Counted from the first letter of the stretch, positions 17,935-28,006 are shown. The stretch: 64,000 nt of DNA from Prevotella sp. (GCA_017554105.1 JAFZIY010000008.1:1-64000), one strand, 5' to 3'. A program made the numbers and translations. Notes: a model not told the origin generated them from the letters alone.

Positions 17935-18582
17935 ATGAAAAGTATATTTATTACATTCATTTTATATTTTACGTCGTATGCCGCAGCTTTTGCTCAGATA
18001 TCGATGCGCGATTTGTGGATACAAATGCCTGATAGCATAGTACCATATTTAAATAATAGTGTACGAATGGAAATGGCTGACTTATACCAAATGAAGGTAA
18101 AGGCAGAGTCAAAAAATTTACTTGAAGGAACGTCTGTAATTGACACGTTGACAAGTGATTATATGCGTGTGTCTTTGAATTCAAATAGTGTCATGCAAAT
18201 AAAACAGTTACCGACGGAATCTTCGTTTGTCATCTGTGTTATTAAGACATTTGTTGCACCAGAGGCAGAGAGTGAGGTTAGTTTCTTCAATCCAGAATGG
18301 AAGCCATTGAAAGGGTCATATGGATTGCCTTTGTCTGATGATGCTGACATGTTAAAGAAGGAGTTTACATTTCGTCCTGATACAATGACGCCTGAGCGTT
18401 ATGATGAGTTACTCACTCAACTTGATCCTATAATGCTTCATTCCGAGGTATTGGCTAATGAAAATGTAGTGGTTTTTGAACTCAGTCAACCATTACTTTC
18501 AAAAGAAGACAAAGTAAATATTAATGCAATAATTAAGCAAAGGAAGTTTAAATGGAATGGGCAAACGTTTATAGAATGTTAA
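17935..18582 (+). CDS. DUF3256-type secreted protein
   Basis: 215 residues of unknown function. A hydrophobic signal segment (MKSIFITFILYFTSYAAAFAQ) ends at AQ and suggests export to the periplasm. The mature part begins with MRDLWIQMPDSIVPYLN, the conserved opening of the Bacteroidales DUF3256 family (a domain of unknown function), followed by predicted beta strands. No catalytic motif is evident. It is monocistronic. Confidence 0.75.
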   Translation: MKSIFITFILYFTSYAAAFAQISMRDLWIQMPDSIVPYLNNSVRMEMADLYQMKVKAESKNLLEGTSVIDTLTSDYMRVSLNSNSVMQIKQLPTESSFVICVIKTFVAPEAESEVSFFNPEWKPLKGSYGLPLSDDADMLKKEFTFRPDTMTPERYDELLTQLDPIMLHSEVLANENVVVFELSQPLLSKEDKVNINAIIKQRKFKWNGQTFIEC

Positions 18583-18631
18583 ATTTCTGCTTATTTCCAT
18601 GCTAATTGCTTGCATAATAAATTATTATGTG

Positions 18632-18713
18632 TAATTTTGCATCGTGTTTTTCATGGTATTAGATTATTAAGGTTATTAAAGGATTGATTGTCGTGAGACA
18701 ATCAATTTTTTTT
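18632..18713 (+). ncRNA. Putative orphan small transcript
   Basis: A TAATTTTG box (18632-18639) with TTGC 18 nt upstream (18610-18613) is followed about 45 nt later by the strong terminator at 18683-18713. Between them there is no open frame. This would give an RNA of roughly 70 nt. Alternatively the hairpin simply ends a long 3' untranslated region of the DUF3256 gene. Confidence 0.35.
18683..18713 (+). terminator. Strong intrinsic terminator
   Basis: A 10-bp perfect stem ATTGATTGTC (18683-18692) / GACAATCAAT (18697-18706) with a GTGA tetraloop and a run of T. It lies about 100 nt after the DUF3256 stop and before the promoter of the transporter gene. Confidence 0.9.
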
Positions 18714-18766
18714 GTGTATTGTTTGTATTTCATCAAGAATTCATCACAAACTTTTGATGCATTTAT

Positions 18767-18797
18767 TTTGATGAAATGTTTTTTTAACGTACCTTTG
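18767..18797 (+). promoter_or_regulatory. Promoter of the nucleoside transporter operon
   Basis: TTTG (18767-18770), 19-nt spacer, TACCTTTG (18790-18797): a full match to the consensus, 33 nt before the ATG at 18830. Confidence 0.88.
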
Positions 18798-18829
18798 TAG
18801 GCAAATTAATAACTTAAAATCTATTGATT

Positions 18830-20164
18830 ATGAATTTGAAGTTCCGTCTTTCTTTGATGAATTTCCTGGAGTTTGCAGTGTGGGGTGCATATCTCACATG
18901 TATGAGTAATTATCTAGGTAAGGCTGGAATGGGAGCAGAGGTACCCTGGTTCTATGCCATTCAAGGTATTGTTTCTATCTTTATGCCGACTTTAATGGGT
19001 ATTGTAGCAGATAAGTATATCCAGCCACAGCGCTTGTTGGGTCTTTGCCATTTGCTCGCCGGTGCATTCATGCTTGGCTGTTGGTGGATGGGTATGAACA
19101 ATCCTACGCCCGACAAGACCACTTTCATCACGCTCTACACCTTGAGTGTCGCGTTCTACATGCCTACCATTGCGCTGGCCAATACGACGGCTTTCTCTAT
19201 CTTGACGCGTAATGGCATGGACACAGTCAAGGATTTCCCGCCTATTCGCGTGCTTGGTACAGTAGGTTTCATCGTTACCATGTGGTTTGTCAACTGTGCT
19301 GTTTGGGATAATGGCTCGTTCCTGTTCACTTTAGGTGAGAACGCCCATAAGTTCCAATACACTTACATGCAGTTCTTCGTTTCAGGTCTGCTCAGTTTTG
19401 TTCTTTTTGCCTATTGCTTCACGCTCCCGGCATGTCCGTTGTACAAGAAGGCGGAGAAGACCTCTCTGGCTGAGTCGTTCGGACTGAACGCATTCAAACT
19501 GTTCAAGACGAAGAAGATGGCTCTGTTCTTCATCTTCTCGGCTCTGTTGGGCATGTGCCTGCAGGTGACCAATGGCTATGCTGGTCCTTTTATTACCAGT
19601 TTCAAGGGAAGCGATATCGCAGAGGTGGCTAATTCCTTTGCTGCAAATAATGCCACGTTGCTGACTTCTATTTCGCAGATTAGTGAGGCCCTATGTATTC
19701 TTATGATTCCGTTCTGTCTTAAGAGATTCGGTATCAAGATTGTCATGCTTATGTCTATGTTCGCATGGGTGTTCCGCTTCGGTCTCTTCGGCGTGGGTAA
19801 TCCCGCAATGCCTGGTGTCATCTTCTTCATCCTCTCCTGCATTGTATATGGAGTGGCCTTCGATTTCTTCAACGTGTCGGGTGGTATCTTCGTCGATCAG
19901 GAGTGCGAGCCTTCAGTTAAGGCTTCTGCTCAGGGATTGTTCATGATGATGACAAATGGCGTGGGTGCTACAATAGGAACATTGGCCGCAGGTGCTATCA
20001 TTAATTCGTTCTGTTCATGGCAGGACGTTGTGGTGAATGGTGTAAGTCAGAGTTTCCTCTTAGGTGACTGGAAGACTTGCTGGTTCATCTTCGCAGCCTT
20101 TGCACTTGTAGTTGCTGTTTCATTTGCATTGATATTTAATCCTGACAGGAAGAAAAAGTCATAA
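18830..20164 (+). CDS. Nucleoside:H+ symporter family (NupG/XapB-like) MFS permease
   Basis: Inner-membrane uptake of nucleosides with protons is the family role. 444 residues with about 12 hydrophobic segments. The opening LKFRLSLMNFLEFAVWGAYL and the segment PPIRVLGTVGFIVTMW are characteristic of the nuc_H_symport family rather than general sugar MFS proteins. The ATG at 18830 follows the promoter; an upstream TTG at 18824 adds only two codons. The stop abuts the ATG of the next gene at 20165, so translation is probably coupled. Confidence 0.9.
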   Translation: MNLKFRLSLMNFLEFAVWGAYLTCMSNYLGKAGMGAEVPWFYAIQGIVSIFMPTLMGIVADKYIQPQRLLGLCHLLAGAFMLGCWWMGMNNPTPDKTTFITLYTLSVAFYMPTIALANTTAFSILTRNGMDTVKDFPPIRVLGTVGFIVTMWFVNCAVWDNGSFLFTLGENAHKFQYTYMQFFVSGLLSFVLFAYCFTLPACPLYKKAEKTSLAESFGLNAFKLFKTKKMALFFIFSALLGMCLQVTNGYAGPFITSFKGSDIAEVANSFAANNATLLTSISQISEALCILMIPFCLKRFGIKIVMLMSMFAWVFRFGLFGVGNPAMPGVIFFILSCIVYGVAFDFFNVSGGIFVDQECEPSVKASAQGLFMMMTNGVGATIGTLAAGAIINSFCSWQDVVVNGVSQSFLLGDWKTCWFIFAAFALVVAVSFALIFNPDRKKKS

Positions 20165-20731
20165 ATGATTAATAAGATAAGACTTCGGTTTGTTAGTGTA
20201 TCAGAGATAGTAGGAACGAACGATCTTGCCCTGATGATACTTGCTGACGAGCAGTATGAACGTCAGATATCCATTGTATGTAGTCGTCCTATGGCATTAC
20301 AACTGGATATCCGAAATAATAAGCTGCCTATAGCCAACCGTATGCTGCCCGAAGTCTTATCGAGAATCATTGCCGAGCAGACGGACTTGCGTTTTTATAT
20401 GTTCATTAACGATGTCTCTGACGGGCAATATGAGGCGATGGTCGTCAATGCCGATACGTTTGAGACAACGCCTATCCGTGTCTCAGATGCCGTATTGCTT
20501 TCAATCGCGGGTAACATCCCCCTTTATATTGACGAGCAACTAATGATGCGGCAGTCTGTTCCTTATCTGAAGCCTTCCAATAACGAGATGAGGGTTCCTC
20601 TTCCTATGAATACCATGAGCGTGGAGATGCTCGACAAGGCGATTGAACGTGCCATTAGTGAGGAGAACTACGAACAGGCTTCATTGCTGACAGAAGAGAG
20701 AAAGCGTCGTAATACCACTCTTGATAATTAA
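20165..20731 (+). CDS. Bifunctional nuclease (BFN/DUF151) domain protein with UVR motif
   Basis: 188 residues. Residues about 8-135 match the BFN domain (ILADEQYERQISIVCSRPMA, then the DxxPSDA-like region RVSDAVLLSIAGNIPLYIDE), known from plant and bacterial nucleases acting on RNA and DNA. Residues about 148-183 (MLDKAIERAISEENYEQASLLTEE) form a UvrB/UvrC-type helical hairpin. Cytoplasmic. The cellular role in bacteria is not established. It starts directly after the transporter stop and is followed 11 nt later by rsmE, so it is the middle gene of an operon. Confidence 0.85.
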   Translation: MINKIRLRFVSVSEIVGTNDLALMILADEQYERQISIVCSRPMALQLDIRNNKLPIANRMLPEVLSRIIAEQTDLRFYMFINDVSDGQYEAMVVNADTFETTPIRVSDAVLLSIAGNIPLYIDEQLMMRQSVPYLKPSNNEMRVPLPMNTMSVEMLDKAIERAISEENYEQASLLTEERKRRNTTLDN

Positions 20732-20742
20732 ACTTCTATACG

Positions 20743-21477
20743 ATGAAAGAAGCGAGATATTTCTATGTTCCCGAGGCAGAGATAAGAAACGAACTTCCCG
20801 AAGAGGAAGCCATGCATGCTCTGAGGGTGCTTAGACTTAAGAGTGGTGACGAGATGTTCCTCATGGATGGAAAGGGAACATTCTATCGTGCTATTGTTAC
20901 TCTTGCTGCCACCAAACGATGTCTATATGAGATTACAGAGACAATTCCCCAAAGCCCTGTTTGGAACGGTCACCTTCACATTGCCGTTGGTCCTACAAAG
21001 ATGATGGACAGAATGGAGTGGTTCGTTGAGAAAGCAACGGAGGTGGGAATAGACGAGTTTAGTTTCCTGAATTGCCAGTTCTCCGAGAGAAAGGTGTTGC
21101 GTACGGTCCGTCTCGACAAGATTATCATCTCTGCCGTTAAGCAGAGTCGCAAGGCGTGGAAGCCGATAGTAAATCAAATGGAATTGTTCAATGACTTTGT
21201 GAGAAGGCCCCTAAAGGGAAGAAAGTACATTGCCCATTGCTACGATGAGATAGAGCGTGCTGACCTTTTCACGGAATTAGGACAGCCATACTCTAGTGAA
21301 GATGATGCTGACGTTACGGTAATGATTGGTCCAGAAGGCGACTTTTCTATAAATGAGGTGAAACTTGCTATGGAACAAGGTTTCATTCCTGTATCCCTTG
21401 GCCAATGCCGTTTGCGAACAGAGACAGCCGCTCTTGCTGCCGCTATGATGGCACAGTTGTCTCGTCGCATCATATAA
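20743..21477 (+). CDS. rsmE: 16S rRNA (uracil-1498-N3)-methyltransferase
   Basis: Methylates N3 of U1498 in 16S rRNA. 244 residues. The N-terminal PUA-like RNA-binding domain (ARYFYVPEAEI ... HALRVLRLKSGDEMFLMDGKG) is followed by a SPOUT methyltransferase with the trefoil-knot signatures VMIGPEGDFSINEV and SLGQCRLRTETAALAA near the C-terminus. Length is normal. It lies between the BFN gene and the DUF4836 lipoprotein, with gaps of 11 and 8 nt. Confidence 0.95.
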   Translation: MKEARYFYVPEAEIRNELPEEEAMHALRVLRLKSGDEMFLMDGKGTFYRAIVTLAATKRCLYEITETIPQSPVWNGHLHIAVGPTKMMDRMEWFVEKATEVGIDEFSFLNCQFSERKVLRTVRLDKIIISAVKQSRKAWKPIVNQMELFNDFVRRPLKGRKYIAHCYDEIERADLFTELGQPYSSEDDADVTVMIGPEGDFSINEVKLAMEQGFIPVSLGQCRLRTETAALAAAMMAQLSRRII

Positions 21478-21485
21478 CTATTATA

Positions 21486-22829
21486 ATGAAAAAGCGAATG
21501 AAGTATTTATATAGGTTTTTGGTAGTAGCATCATTACTGTTACTATTCTCATGTTCCAATGATGACTATCTCAATGTATTGCCTCGTGAGAGCGTGGCCA
21601 TTGCCTCTATAGATGTTCAGCGTTTTTCTTCTTCGGGCGATGAAGCCATAATAAGTCTTCTTAATGATGCATGGGGTGTTAGCATTAAAGAGGCAAAAGG
21701 CATTGACCTTTCGTCTAAGGCATATGTATATGAGACACCTGATGGTACGCTCGGTTTTGTGGCACGTGTAAATGATGCTGATGAACTGACGGATTTGTTC
21801 ACAAGTCTGTCAGAGAGTGGTAAGTGCACGAAGCCAGAGGAGAGACGTGGCAACATGTTTGTTACCGTCAACGATTCATGGCTTGTCGGTTATTCTGATG
21901 ATGCCATGATTGTTATCGGCCCGATAACCCTAATGCAGCGAAACGCCACTGAGCAGAAGATGCAGCGCATGTTTGCCAATAAGGAGAACCAAGGGGCAAA
22001 AGAATCGAGGTTATTCCAACGCCTTGATTCACTCGAGTCTCCAGTAGCATTGGTGGCACAGGTATCAGCTCTTCCAGAACAGATAGTATTGCCCTTCACC
22101 ATTGGTGCTCCCAAGGAAGCGGACGCATCACAGATAATACTCACGGCAACGATGGGACAGGAGGACGGTATTATGGTTATAAGGGGTAATACCTCATCTT
22201 TCAATAAGAATATTGACAAGAAACTGAAGGAAAATGAGCAGGTGCTACAGCCAATTACGGATGACATGTTTGGCAGTCTTTCACCATCTGATATCGGATT
22301 CCTATTCATGAATGCCAATGGTGAGGAGTTGTTAAAGGTGTTACAACAAAACGTGGCATTTCAGGCATTGCTCGCAGGCGCTAACACCGCTGTGGATATG
22401 GACAATATCATCAGGAGCGTAAAAGGCGATATGGTATTCTCGTTGTCCGACATCAGGGGTGATTTTGACTTCAGGGCACGTCTCGGGAAAAAGGATTTCC
22501 TAAAAGACATTGGATATTGGAAGAGTTCTTGTCCCTCAGGTTCAAGTATCACTGATACGGGAAAGGATGCTTATATATATAAGAATGCTGATATGAGTTA
22601 TTCTTTTGCTGTAACCCCTGACAATCTTTTTGTTTCGTCCTTGCGTCATAGTGAAGGAAAGGCGGTAGAAGATATCGCAATACAATTACCCAAGGCTTTG
22701 TCTGATAGGATAAAGGGCTCACGTCTTGCAATGATGATAGACGTCAGTAAGATAGACAACAAGACCATTTCAGACATACTAAAGCCTGTTATGGGCAATG
22801 CTGACAAGATTCTGTATATTAAGGAATAA
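21486..22829 (+). CDS. DUF4836-type lipoprotein
   Basis: 447 residues of unknown function. The start MKKRMKYLYRFLVVASLLLLFSC gives a lipoprotein signal with Cys at about residue 23; the mature protein is therefore lipid-anchored, probably in the outer membrane or periplasm. The body (LNVLPRESVAIASIDVQRF ... DGTLGFVARVNDADELTDLF) resembles the DUF4836 family of Bacteroidales. An upstream frame extension to 21405 overlaps rsmE and lacks the signal at its N-terminus, so the start is placed at 21486. It is probably the last gene of the 18830 operon or is coupled to the ABC genes after it. Confidence 0.78.
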   Translation: MKKRMKYLYRFLVVASLLLLFSCSNDDYLNVLPRESVAIASIDVQRFSSSGDEAIISLLNDAWGVSIKEAKGIDLSSKAYVYETPDGTLGFVARVNDADELTDLFTSLSESGKCTKPEERRGNMFVTVNDSWLVGYSDDAMIVIGPITLMQRNATEQKMQRMFANKENQGAKESRLFQRLDSLESPVALVAQVSALPEQIVLPFTIGAPKEADASQIILTATMGQEDGIMVIRGNTSSFNKNIDKKLKENEQVLQPITDDMFGSLSPSDIGFLFMNANGEELLKVLQQNVAFQALLAGANTAVDMDNIIRSVKGDMVFSLSDIRGDFDFRARLGKKDFLKDIGYWKSSCPSGSSITDTGKDAYIYKNADMSYSFAVTPDNLFVSSLRHSEGKAVEDIAIQLPKALSDRIKGSRLAMMIDVSKIDNKTISDILKPVMGNADKILYIKE

Positions 22830-22852
22830 TAGGAAATAAACAATCAAAAATA

Positions 22853-23497
22853 GTGAACACCATAAGTTTTAAGAACGTTCTGCCTCATGTCTTTTCCGAA
22901 AACAAAGACATGCAAAGTGATATGTGGCGTCGGGAAGTGGAGTTCTTGAAAGAGAAGACATATCTCATTGAAGCAGATAGCGGCAAGGGCAAAAGCACTT
23001 TCTGTAGCTATGTCATAGGTTATCGTCATGATTATGACGGGCAGATAATGTTCGATGGCAAAGATGTTGCCACCATGAAAGTATCCGACTGGACAAACGT
23101 CAGGAGGCAAAACATCAGTTATCTTTTCCAGGAACTGCGTCTTTTTCCTGAACTGACGGCATTCGAGAACGTGGAAATAAAGAACAAGTTGACTGCTTTC
23201 AAGACACGTTCAGAGATAGAGCAATGGTTTGAGAGACTTGATATTGCTGACAAGATGAACGTGAAAATAGGTTTTATGTCATTCGGACAGCAGCAACGAG
23301 TAGCCTTGATACGTGCTTTGGTACAGCCATTCGATTTCATTATAGCAGACGAGCCGATAAGCCATCTCGATGAGCGCAACTCTGTTAAGATGGGAGAGAT
23401 TATGATGGAAGAGGCAAGACGTCAGGGAGCAGGTGTTATAGTCACAAGCATCGGAAAGCATATGGAGATGCCTTACGATGGGATTCTGAAATTATAG
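22853..23497 (+). CDS. ABC transporter ATP-binding protein
   Basis: 214 residues; powers the permease encoded next. Walker A is ADSGKGKST near residue 45. The Q-loop region (YLFQELRLF), the signature FMSFGQQQRVALIRAL (canonical LSGGQ reads MSFGQ) and Walker B FIIADEPISHLD are intact. The start is a GTG (VNTISFKNVLPHVF); the next ATG would cut into the first strand. It lies 9 nt before the permease gene. The pairing resembles LolCDE/MacB-type systems that move lipoproteins or perform mechanical work rather than import. Confidence 0.88.
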   Translation: MNTISFKNVLPHVFSENKDMQSDMWRREVEFLKEKTYLIEADSGKGKSTFCSYVIGYRHDYDGQIMFDGKDVATMKVSDWTNVRRQNISYLFQELRLFPELTAFENVEIKNKLTAFKTRSEIEQWFERLDIADKMNVKIGFMSFGQQQRVALIRALVQPFDFIIADEPISHLDERNSVKMGEIMMEEARRQGAGVIVTSIGKHMEMPYDGILKL

Positions 23498-23506
23498 AGT
23501 ACAGAT

Positions 23507-24706
23507 ATGAGTTTAGTTTGGAAGTTACTTCGTCAACATATAAGTGTGCCCCAACTGGCAGGATTCTTCTTTGCCAATCTTTTTGGTATGTTCATTGTGC
23601 TGATGGGTTACCAGTTCTATCGTGATGTGGTGCCCGTTTTCACGGCCAAGGACACGTTCATGAAGGCCGACTTTATGGTGTTAAGCAAAAAGATAGGTAA
23701 CGCGACAACATTGACAGGACAGTCGAACACATTCAGTGGCGCTGAAATAGATGACCTTTCTGGGCAGTCCTTTGTTAAGAATGTCGGTGCTTTCACATCG
23801 GCTGATTTCCGTGTCAATGCCTCAATGTCCGTTTCTGGACAAAGTCTACTTTCTTCGGAGATTTTCCTTGAGAGTGTTCCCGATCAGTTCATTGATATCC
23901 CGCTTAGCGACTGGAGTTATTCTGAGGGTGGGAAAGAGGTGCCAATAATTCTTCCTCGCTCATATATTAACATGTATAACTTTGGCTTTGCGCAAAGCAG
24001 AAAGTTGCCAAAGATTAGCGATGGGTTTGCAAGTACGATAGACGTACGACTTTTCGTTCATGGAAACAACAAGTCGGAAGAGTATAAAGGTAAGGTTATA
24101 GGATTCTCGAATAAACTGAACACGATACTTGTTCCGCAATCGTTTATTGACTACGGTAATTCGCAGTACTCGTCGTCTGATGCCCAGCCTCCGACGCGTC
24201 TTATCCTTGAAGTTGATAATCCTACCGACGAGGGTGTTGCCGCATATCTTGAGAGTCATGGCCTTGAACTTGAGAGAGGCGACCTTAATGCTGAGAAGAC
24301 GGCGTCTTTCCTTCGTCTGCTTGTGACGATAGTGATGGCTGTGGGCTTGCTAATAAGCATCCTGAGTTTCTATATCCTGATGCTGAGCATATATCTTCTT
24401 GTTCAGAAGAATGCAGCAAAACTGGAGAATCTGTTGCTTATAGGCTATAGTCCAGCACAGGTGGCACGTCCCTATCAGATACTTACGCTCGTATTAAACG
24501 TAGCTGTATTTATTATTGCAATAGTATTGCTTGTTGTCGTGAGAGGCTATTACATCGATACCATATACTCTTTGTTCCCTCAACTTCCTGATTCCACAAT
24601 CCTGTATTCTGTTGTTCTGGGAGTAATTCTCCTGTTTGTCGTGTCTATAATTAATATCTTTGTCATTCGCAGGAAGATACAAAGAATATGGTATCGCAAG
24701 GACTGA
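23507..24706 (+). CDS. FtsX/MacB-type ABC transporter permease
   Basis: 399 residues. One membrane helix near the N-terminus (LAGFFFANLFGMFIVLMGYQF), a long extracytoplasmic domain (about 45-265), then three helices at the C-terminus: the topology of FtsX-like permeases. These work by mechanotransmission, for example lipoprotein release or regulation of wall hydrolases. The substrate is unknown. The neighbouring DUF4836 lipoprotein could be a client, but this rests only on adjacency. Confidence 0.85.
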   Translation: MSLVWKLLRQHISVPQLAGFFFANLFGMFIVLMGYQFYRDVVPVFTAKDTFMKADFMVLSKKIGNATTLTGQSNTFSGAEIDDLSGQSFVKNVGAFTSADFRVNASMSVSGQSLLSSEIFLESVPDQFIDIPLSDWSYSEGGKEVPIILPRSYINMYNFGFAQSRKLPKISDGFASTIDVRLFVHGNNKSEEYKGKVIGFSNKLNTILVPQSFIDYGNSQYSSSDAQPPTRLILEVDNPTDEGVAAYLESHGLELERGDLNAEKTASFLRLLVTIVMAVGLLISILSFYILMLSIYLLVQKNAAKLENLLLIGYSPAQVARPYQILTLVLNVAVFIIAIVLLVVVRGYYIDTIYSLFPQLPDSTILYSVVLGVILLFVVSIINIFVIRRKIQRIWYRKD

Positions 24707-24749
24707 ACAATCCCCTATACTATTTTTTATATCAAAAACACCTTATAAG

Positions 24750-25088
24750 ATGAAAATTACAAAAGAACAACTTGAGGAGAAAATCATGCCCAACTTCAAG
24801 GGAGGTGACGGACGATACATTATGCGCGCATTTGACGATAGTGACAACAAACTGATGTTTGGAACGCTTGAGCCTGGATGCTCCATCGGATACCATACTC
24901 ACACTCAGAACTCAGAGACGATGTATATCATCAGCGGTGTCGCAACGTATATCCTTGAGGGTGGAGTAGAGGAAGTTGTACTTCCCGGAGAGGTGCACTA
25001 TTGTGCCAAAGGAGCCAGTCATAGTCTTCAGAACAGAGGTACGGAGAATCTCATGTTCTTTGCCGTTGTTGGCGAGCATCACGAATAG
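24750..25088 (+). CDS. Small cupin-domain protein
   Basis: 112 residues, a single beta-barrel cupin. Motif 1 is seen in GCSIGYHTHTQNSETMYIISG (metal ligands His, His, Glu) and motif 2 around PGEVHYCAKGASHSL. Such proteins bind sugars or small metabolites, or act as isomerases or sensors; no substrate can be inferred. The ATG at 24750 fits the domain boundary. A bidirectional terminator follows. Confidence 0.88.
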   Translation: MKITKEQLEEKIMPNFKGGDGRYIMRAFDDSDNKLMFGTLEPGCSIGYHTHTQNSETMYIISGVATYILEGGVEEVVLPGEVHYCAKGASHSLQNRGTENLMFFAVVGEHHE

Positions 25089-25108
25089 TGAGGTTACCTG
25101 TTAAAAGA

Positions 25109-25143
25109 ATGAGGGTGGATTTTGTTTTCAAATCCACCCTCAT
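25109..25143. terminator. Bidirectional terminator between the cupin gene and valS
   Basis: A 14-bp perfect stem ATGAGGGTGGATTT (25109-25122) / AAATCCACCCTCAT (25130-25143) with a 7-nt T-rich loop, just beyond both converging stop codons. Confidence 0.92.
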
Positions 25144-25145
25144 TT

Positions 25146-27884
25146 CTATAGTTTCTTTTTCAGTTCTGCTATCGAAAGCTTAAGCGATGCAATCTTTTCC
25201 TCAGAGTCGCTTTGTTTCTTACGTTCCAATGCGACTACTGCCTCTGGTGCATGGGCGACGAACTTCTCGTTAGAGAGTTTCTTCATCACACCCGCAAGGA
25301 AGCCTTCAAGATGCTTCAACTGAGCCTCCTGCTTCTCAATCTCGGCAGCAACGTCAATCATGTCTCCGAGGGGAACGGCATACTCATGAGTACCCACCAT
25401 GAATTGTGAGGCGTCGGATTGTTTCTCTGCAACCGTCTCAATACCCTTCAGGTTAGCCATTTTCACAACTATTGGAGAATAGGCTGCGAATGCATCCTCA
25501 CCGATAGCCTGCAATTGCATTTGCTCTTTGTTGGGAATGTTCTTCTGGTTGCGAACCGTGCGAACTCCGGAAACTATCTGCTTTACGATCTCTATATCAG
25601 CAACAAGTTTCTTGTCGGCATCCGTTGCTTCACCAAGAACAAGCATCTCACGCATGATGCTGTCACCTTCGTTGCGTTCATAGATGTGCTGCCAAAGTTC
25701 CTCTGTTATAAATGGCATGAACGGATGGAGCATTTTCAGCAACTTGTCGAAGAACCCGAGGGTTGCCTCATATGTCTTCTTGTCTATCGGTTGCTGATAA
25801 GCCGGCTTCACCATCTCAAGATACCAACTTGAGAACTCGTCCCAGAAGAGGCGATAAACAGTCATCAACGCCTCTGATATACGATACTTCGAGAACTGGT
25901 CGTTCAGTTCTTCGTTTGTCGTACGGAGCATAGCCTCGAACCATTCAACGGCAATCTTGTTTGCCTCAGGCTGTTCGATGTCTGCTGTTTCCCATCCCTT
26001 TACGAGTCGGAAAGCATTCCATATCTTATTGTTGAAGTTACGTCCTTGCTCGCAAAGACTCTCGTCGAAGAGAATGTCATTTCCCGCAGGAGCAGAAAGC
26101 ATCATTCCCATGCGGACGCCATCGGCACCATACTTGTCGATAAGTTCTATCGGGTCGGGAGAGTTTCCGAGACTCTTTGACATCTTGCGTCCAAGTTTGT
26201 CACGAACGATACCTGTGAAGTAAACGTTCTTGAACGGGAACTTGCCCATGTATTCCTCGCCAGCCATAATCATTCGGGCAACCCAGAAGAAGATGATGTC
26301 TGGACCAGTAACAAGGTCACTTGTGGGATAATAGTATTTTATCTCATCGTTTCCGGGGTTGTTGATGCCGTCGAAGAGCGACACAGGCCACAACCAAGAA
26401 CTGAACCAAGTGTCGAGAGCATCTTCGTCTTGACGGAGTTTGAATTCGGCACCTTTAAGTTGTGGGTATTTCTCTTCAGCGAGTTTATATGCCTTTTCCT
26501 CAGTTTCTGCAACAACAAAAGCCTCTTCTGGAATAGCCTCACCCGTCTGGGGGAGGTTGGAGGGGGCTTCAATATAGTATGCCGGAATGCGGTGTCCCCA
26601 CCACAACTGGCGCGAAATACACCAGTCTTGAATGTTCTCAAGCCAGTTCTTGTATGTGTTTACATACTTTGTCGGATAGAAGTGCATCTCGCCATTGAGC
26701 ACTGGAGGCAGAGCGATGTCGGCAAAGTGCTGCATGCGTAGGAACCACTGAAGCGAGAGTCTCGGCTCGATGGCTGTGTCAGGATTACGCTCTGAATAGC
26801 CCACCTTGTTGGTATAGTCCTCAACGCGTTCCATGAGACCGGCTGAAAGCAGGTCCTTTGCTATCTGCTCACGGCATTCGAAGCGGTCCATTCCAACATA
26901 TATTGGCGACTGCTCGGATATCGTACCGTCGGCATTGAATATGTCTATTGTCTCAAGATTGTGAGTCTTGCCAAGCATATAGTCGTTGGTATCGTGTGCC
27001 GGCGTAACCTTCAGACAGCCGGTACCAAACTCAATATCCACATAGCGGTCCTCGATGACTGGGATTACTCTGCCCACAAGCGGTACAATCACCTTCCTTC
27101 CCTTCAACCACAGGTTCTTCGGGTCTTTGGGGTTGATACACATTGCGGTATCACCCATGATGGTCTCTGGTCGGGTAGTTGCAACAACGGCATAATAACC
27201 ACGCTCGTCTTTATGTATCACATTGCCTTCTGTGCCCTCAAACTTCTCAATGCCCTCAGTACAGTCATCAGCAAGATAATACTTCAGATGGTATAGTTTC
27301 GACTGTTCTTCCTTGTAAAGCACTTCCTCGTTACTCAGGGCCGTGAGTGCTTTTGGGTCCCAGTTCACCATTCGCAAACCGCGATAGATAAGTCCTTTGT
27401 TGTAAAGGTCGACGAATACTTTTATGACGCTCTCCGAGCGCTTCTCGTCCATAGTGAACGCAGTACGGTCCCAGTCGCACGAAGCACCAAGCCTGCGCAA
27501 CTGCTTCAGGATGATTCCGCCGTGCTCATGAGTCCAATCCCAAGCATGCTCGAGGAACTGCTCGCGTGTCAGGTCATGTTTCTTGATGCCCTGCTCGGCA
27601 AGTTTTCTCACCACCTTAGCCTCAGTAGCGATTGACGCATGGTCGGTACCTGGTACCCAGCAAGCGTTTTTGCCTTCCATGCGGGCACGTCTTACGAGGA
27701 TGTCCTGTATGGTGTTGTTCAGCATGTGGCCCATGTGAAGCACGCCGGTGACGTTTGGTGGCGGAATGACTATCGTATATGGCTCGCGTCCATCAGGTTT
27801 AGAACTGAACAGCTTGTTGTCAAGCCAGTATTGATACCATTTCGACTCCACCTCGCGTGGATTATACTTCGTTGCTAATTCCAT
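25146..27884 (-). CDS. valS: Valyl-tRNA synthetase
   Basis: Charges tRNA-Val. 912 residues, class Ia. [15 protein letters not shown] carries the HIGH-type motif near residue 45, the editing domain contains [13 protein letters not shown], and KMSKS appears as [14 protein letters not shown]. The C-terminal region ends in the helical coiled-coil arm typical of ValRS. At about residues 440-450 the segment [11 protein letters not shown] coincides with a C/G-rich dispersed repeat (26538-26571) that appears to have inserted in frame next to the zinc/CP1 region. It has its own consensus promoter. Confidence 0.98.
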   Translation of the reverse strand: MELATKYNPREVESKWYQYWLDNKLFSSKPDGREPYTIVIPPPNVTGVLHMGHMLNNTIQDILVRRARMEGKNACWVPGTDHASIATEAKVVRKLAEQGIKKHDLTREQFLEHAWDWTHEHGGIILKQLRRLGASCDWDRTAFTMDEKRSESVIKVFVDLYNKGLIYRGLRMVNWDPKALTALSNEEVLYKEEQSKLYHLKYYLADDCTEGIEKFEGTEGNVIHKDERGYYAVVATTRPETIMGDTAMCINPKDPKNLWLKGRKVIVPLVGRVIPVIEDRYVDIEFGTGCLKVTPAHDTNDYMLGKTHNLETIDIFNADGTISEQSPIYVGMDRFECREQIAKDLLSAGLMERVEDYTNKVGYSERNPDTAIEPRLSLQWFLRMQHFADIALPPVLNGEMHFYPTKYVNTYKNWLENIQDWCISRQLWWGHRIPAYYIEAPSNLPQTGEAIPEEAFVVAETEEKAYKLAEEKYPQLKGAEFKLRQDEDALDTWFSSWLWPVSLFDGINNPGNDEIKYYYPTSDLVTGPDIIFFWVARMIMAGEEYMGKFPFKNVYFTGIVRDKLGRKMSKSLGNSPDPIELIDKYGADGVRMGMMLSAPAGNDILFDESLCEQGRNFNNKIWNAFRLVKGWETADIEQPEANKIAVEWFEAMLRTTNEELNDQFSKYRISEALMTVYRLFWDEFSSWYLEMVKPAYQQPIDKKTYEATLGFFDKLLKMLHPFMPFITEELWQHIYERNEGDSIMREMLVLGEATDADKKLVADIEIVKQIVSGVRTVRNQKNIPNKEQMQLQAIGEDAFAAYSPIVVKMANLKGIETVAEKQSDASQFMVGTHEYAVPLGDMIDVAAEIEKQEAQLKHLEGFLAGVMKKLSNEKFVAHAPEAVVALERKKQSDSEEKIASLKLSIAELKKKL
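26538..26571. repeat. C/G-rich dispersed repeat inside valS
   Basis: The stretch with CTGGGGGAGGTTGGAGGGGG matches the C/G-rich palindrome family seen at 40002, 49600, 53205 and 60446. Here it is translated in frame as part of [11 protein letters not shown]. Confidence 0.6.
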
Positions 27885-27932
27885 CTTGTATCTTGTTTTA
27901 TTCTTTTCTTCTTACATAATTAAAAAACGGTG

Positions 27933-27963
27933 CAAAGTTACGAAAAATAGAGGGGAGAACAAA
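27933..27963 (-). promoter_or_regulatory. Promoter of valS
   Basis: Minus-strand TTTG (27960-27963), 19-nt spacer, TAACTTTG (27933-27940): a full match to the consensus, with a leader of about 45 nt. Confidence 0.88.
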
Positions 27964-28006
27964 ACAAATTATACGTTTTTTGTTTGAGCATGCCGTAAAT
28001 CGTGAT

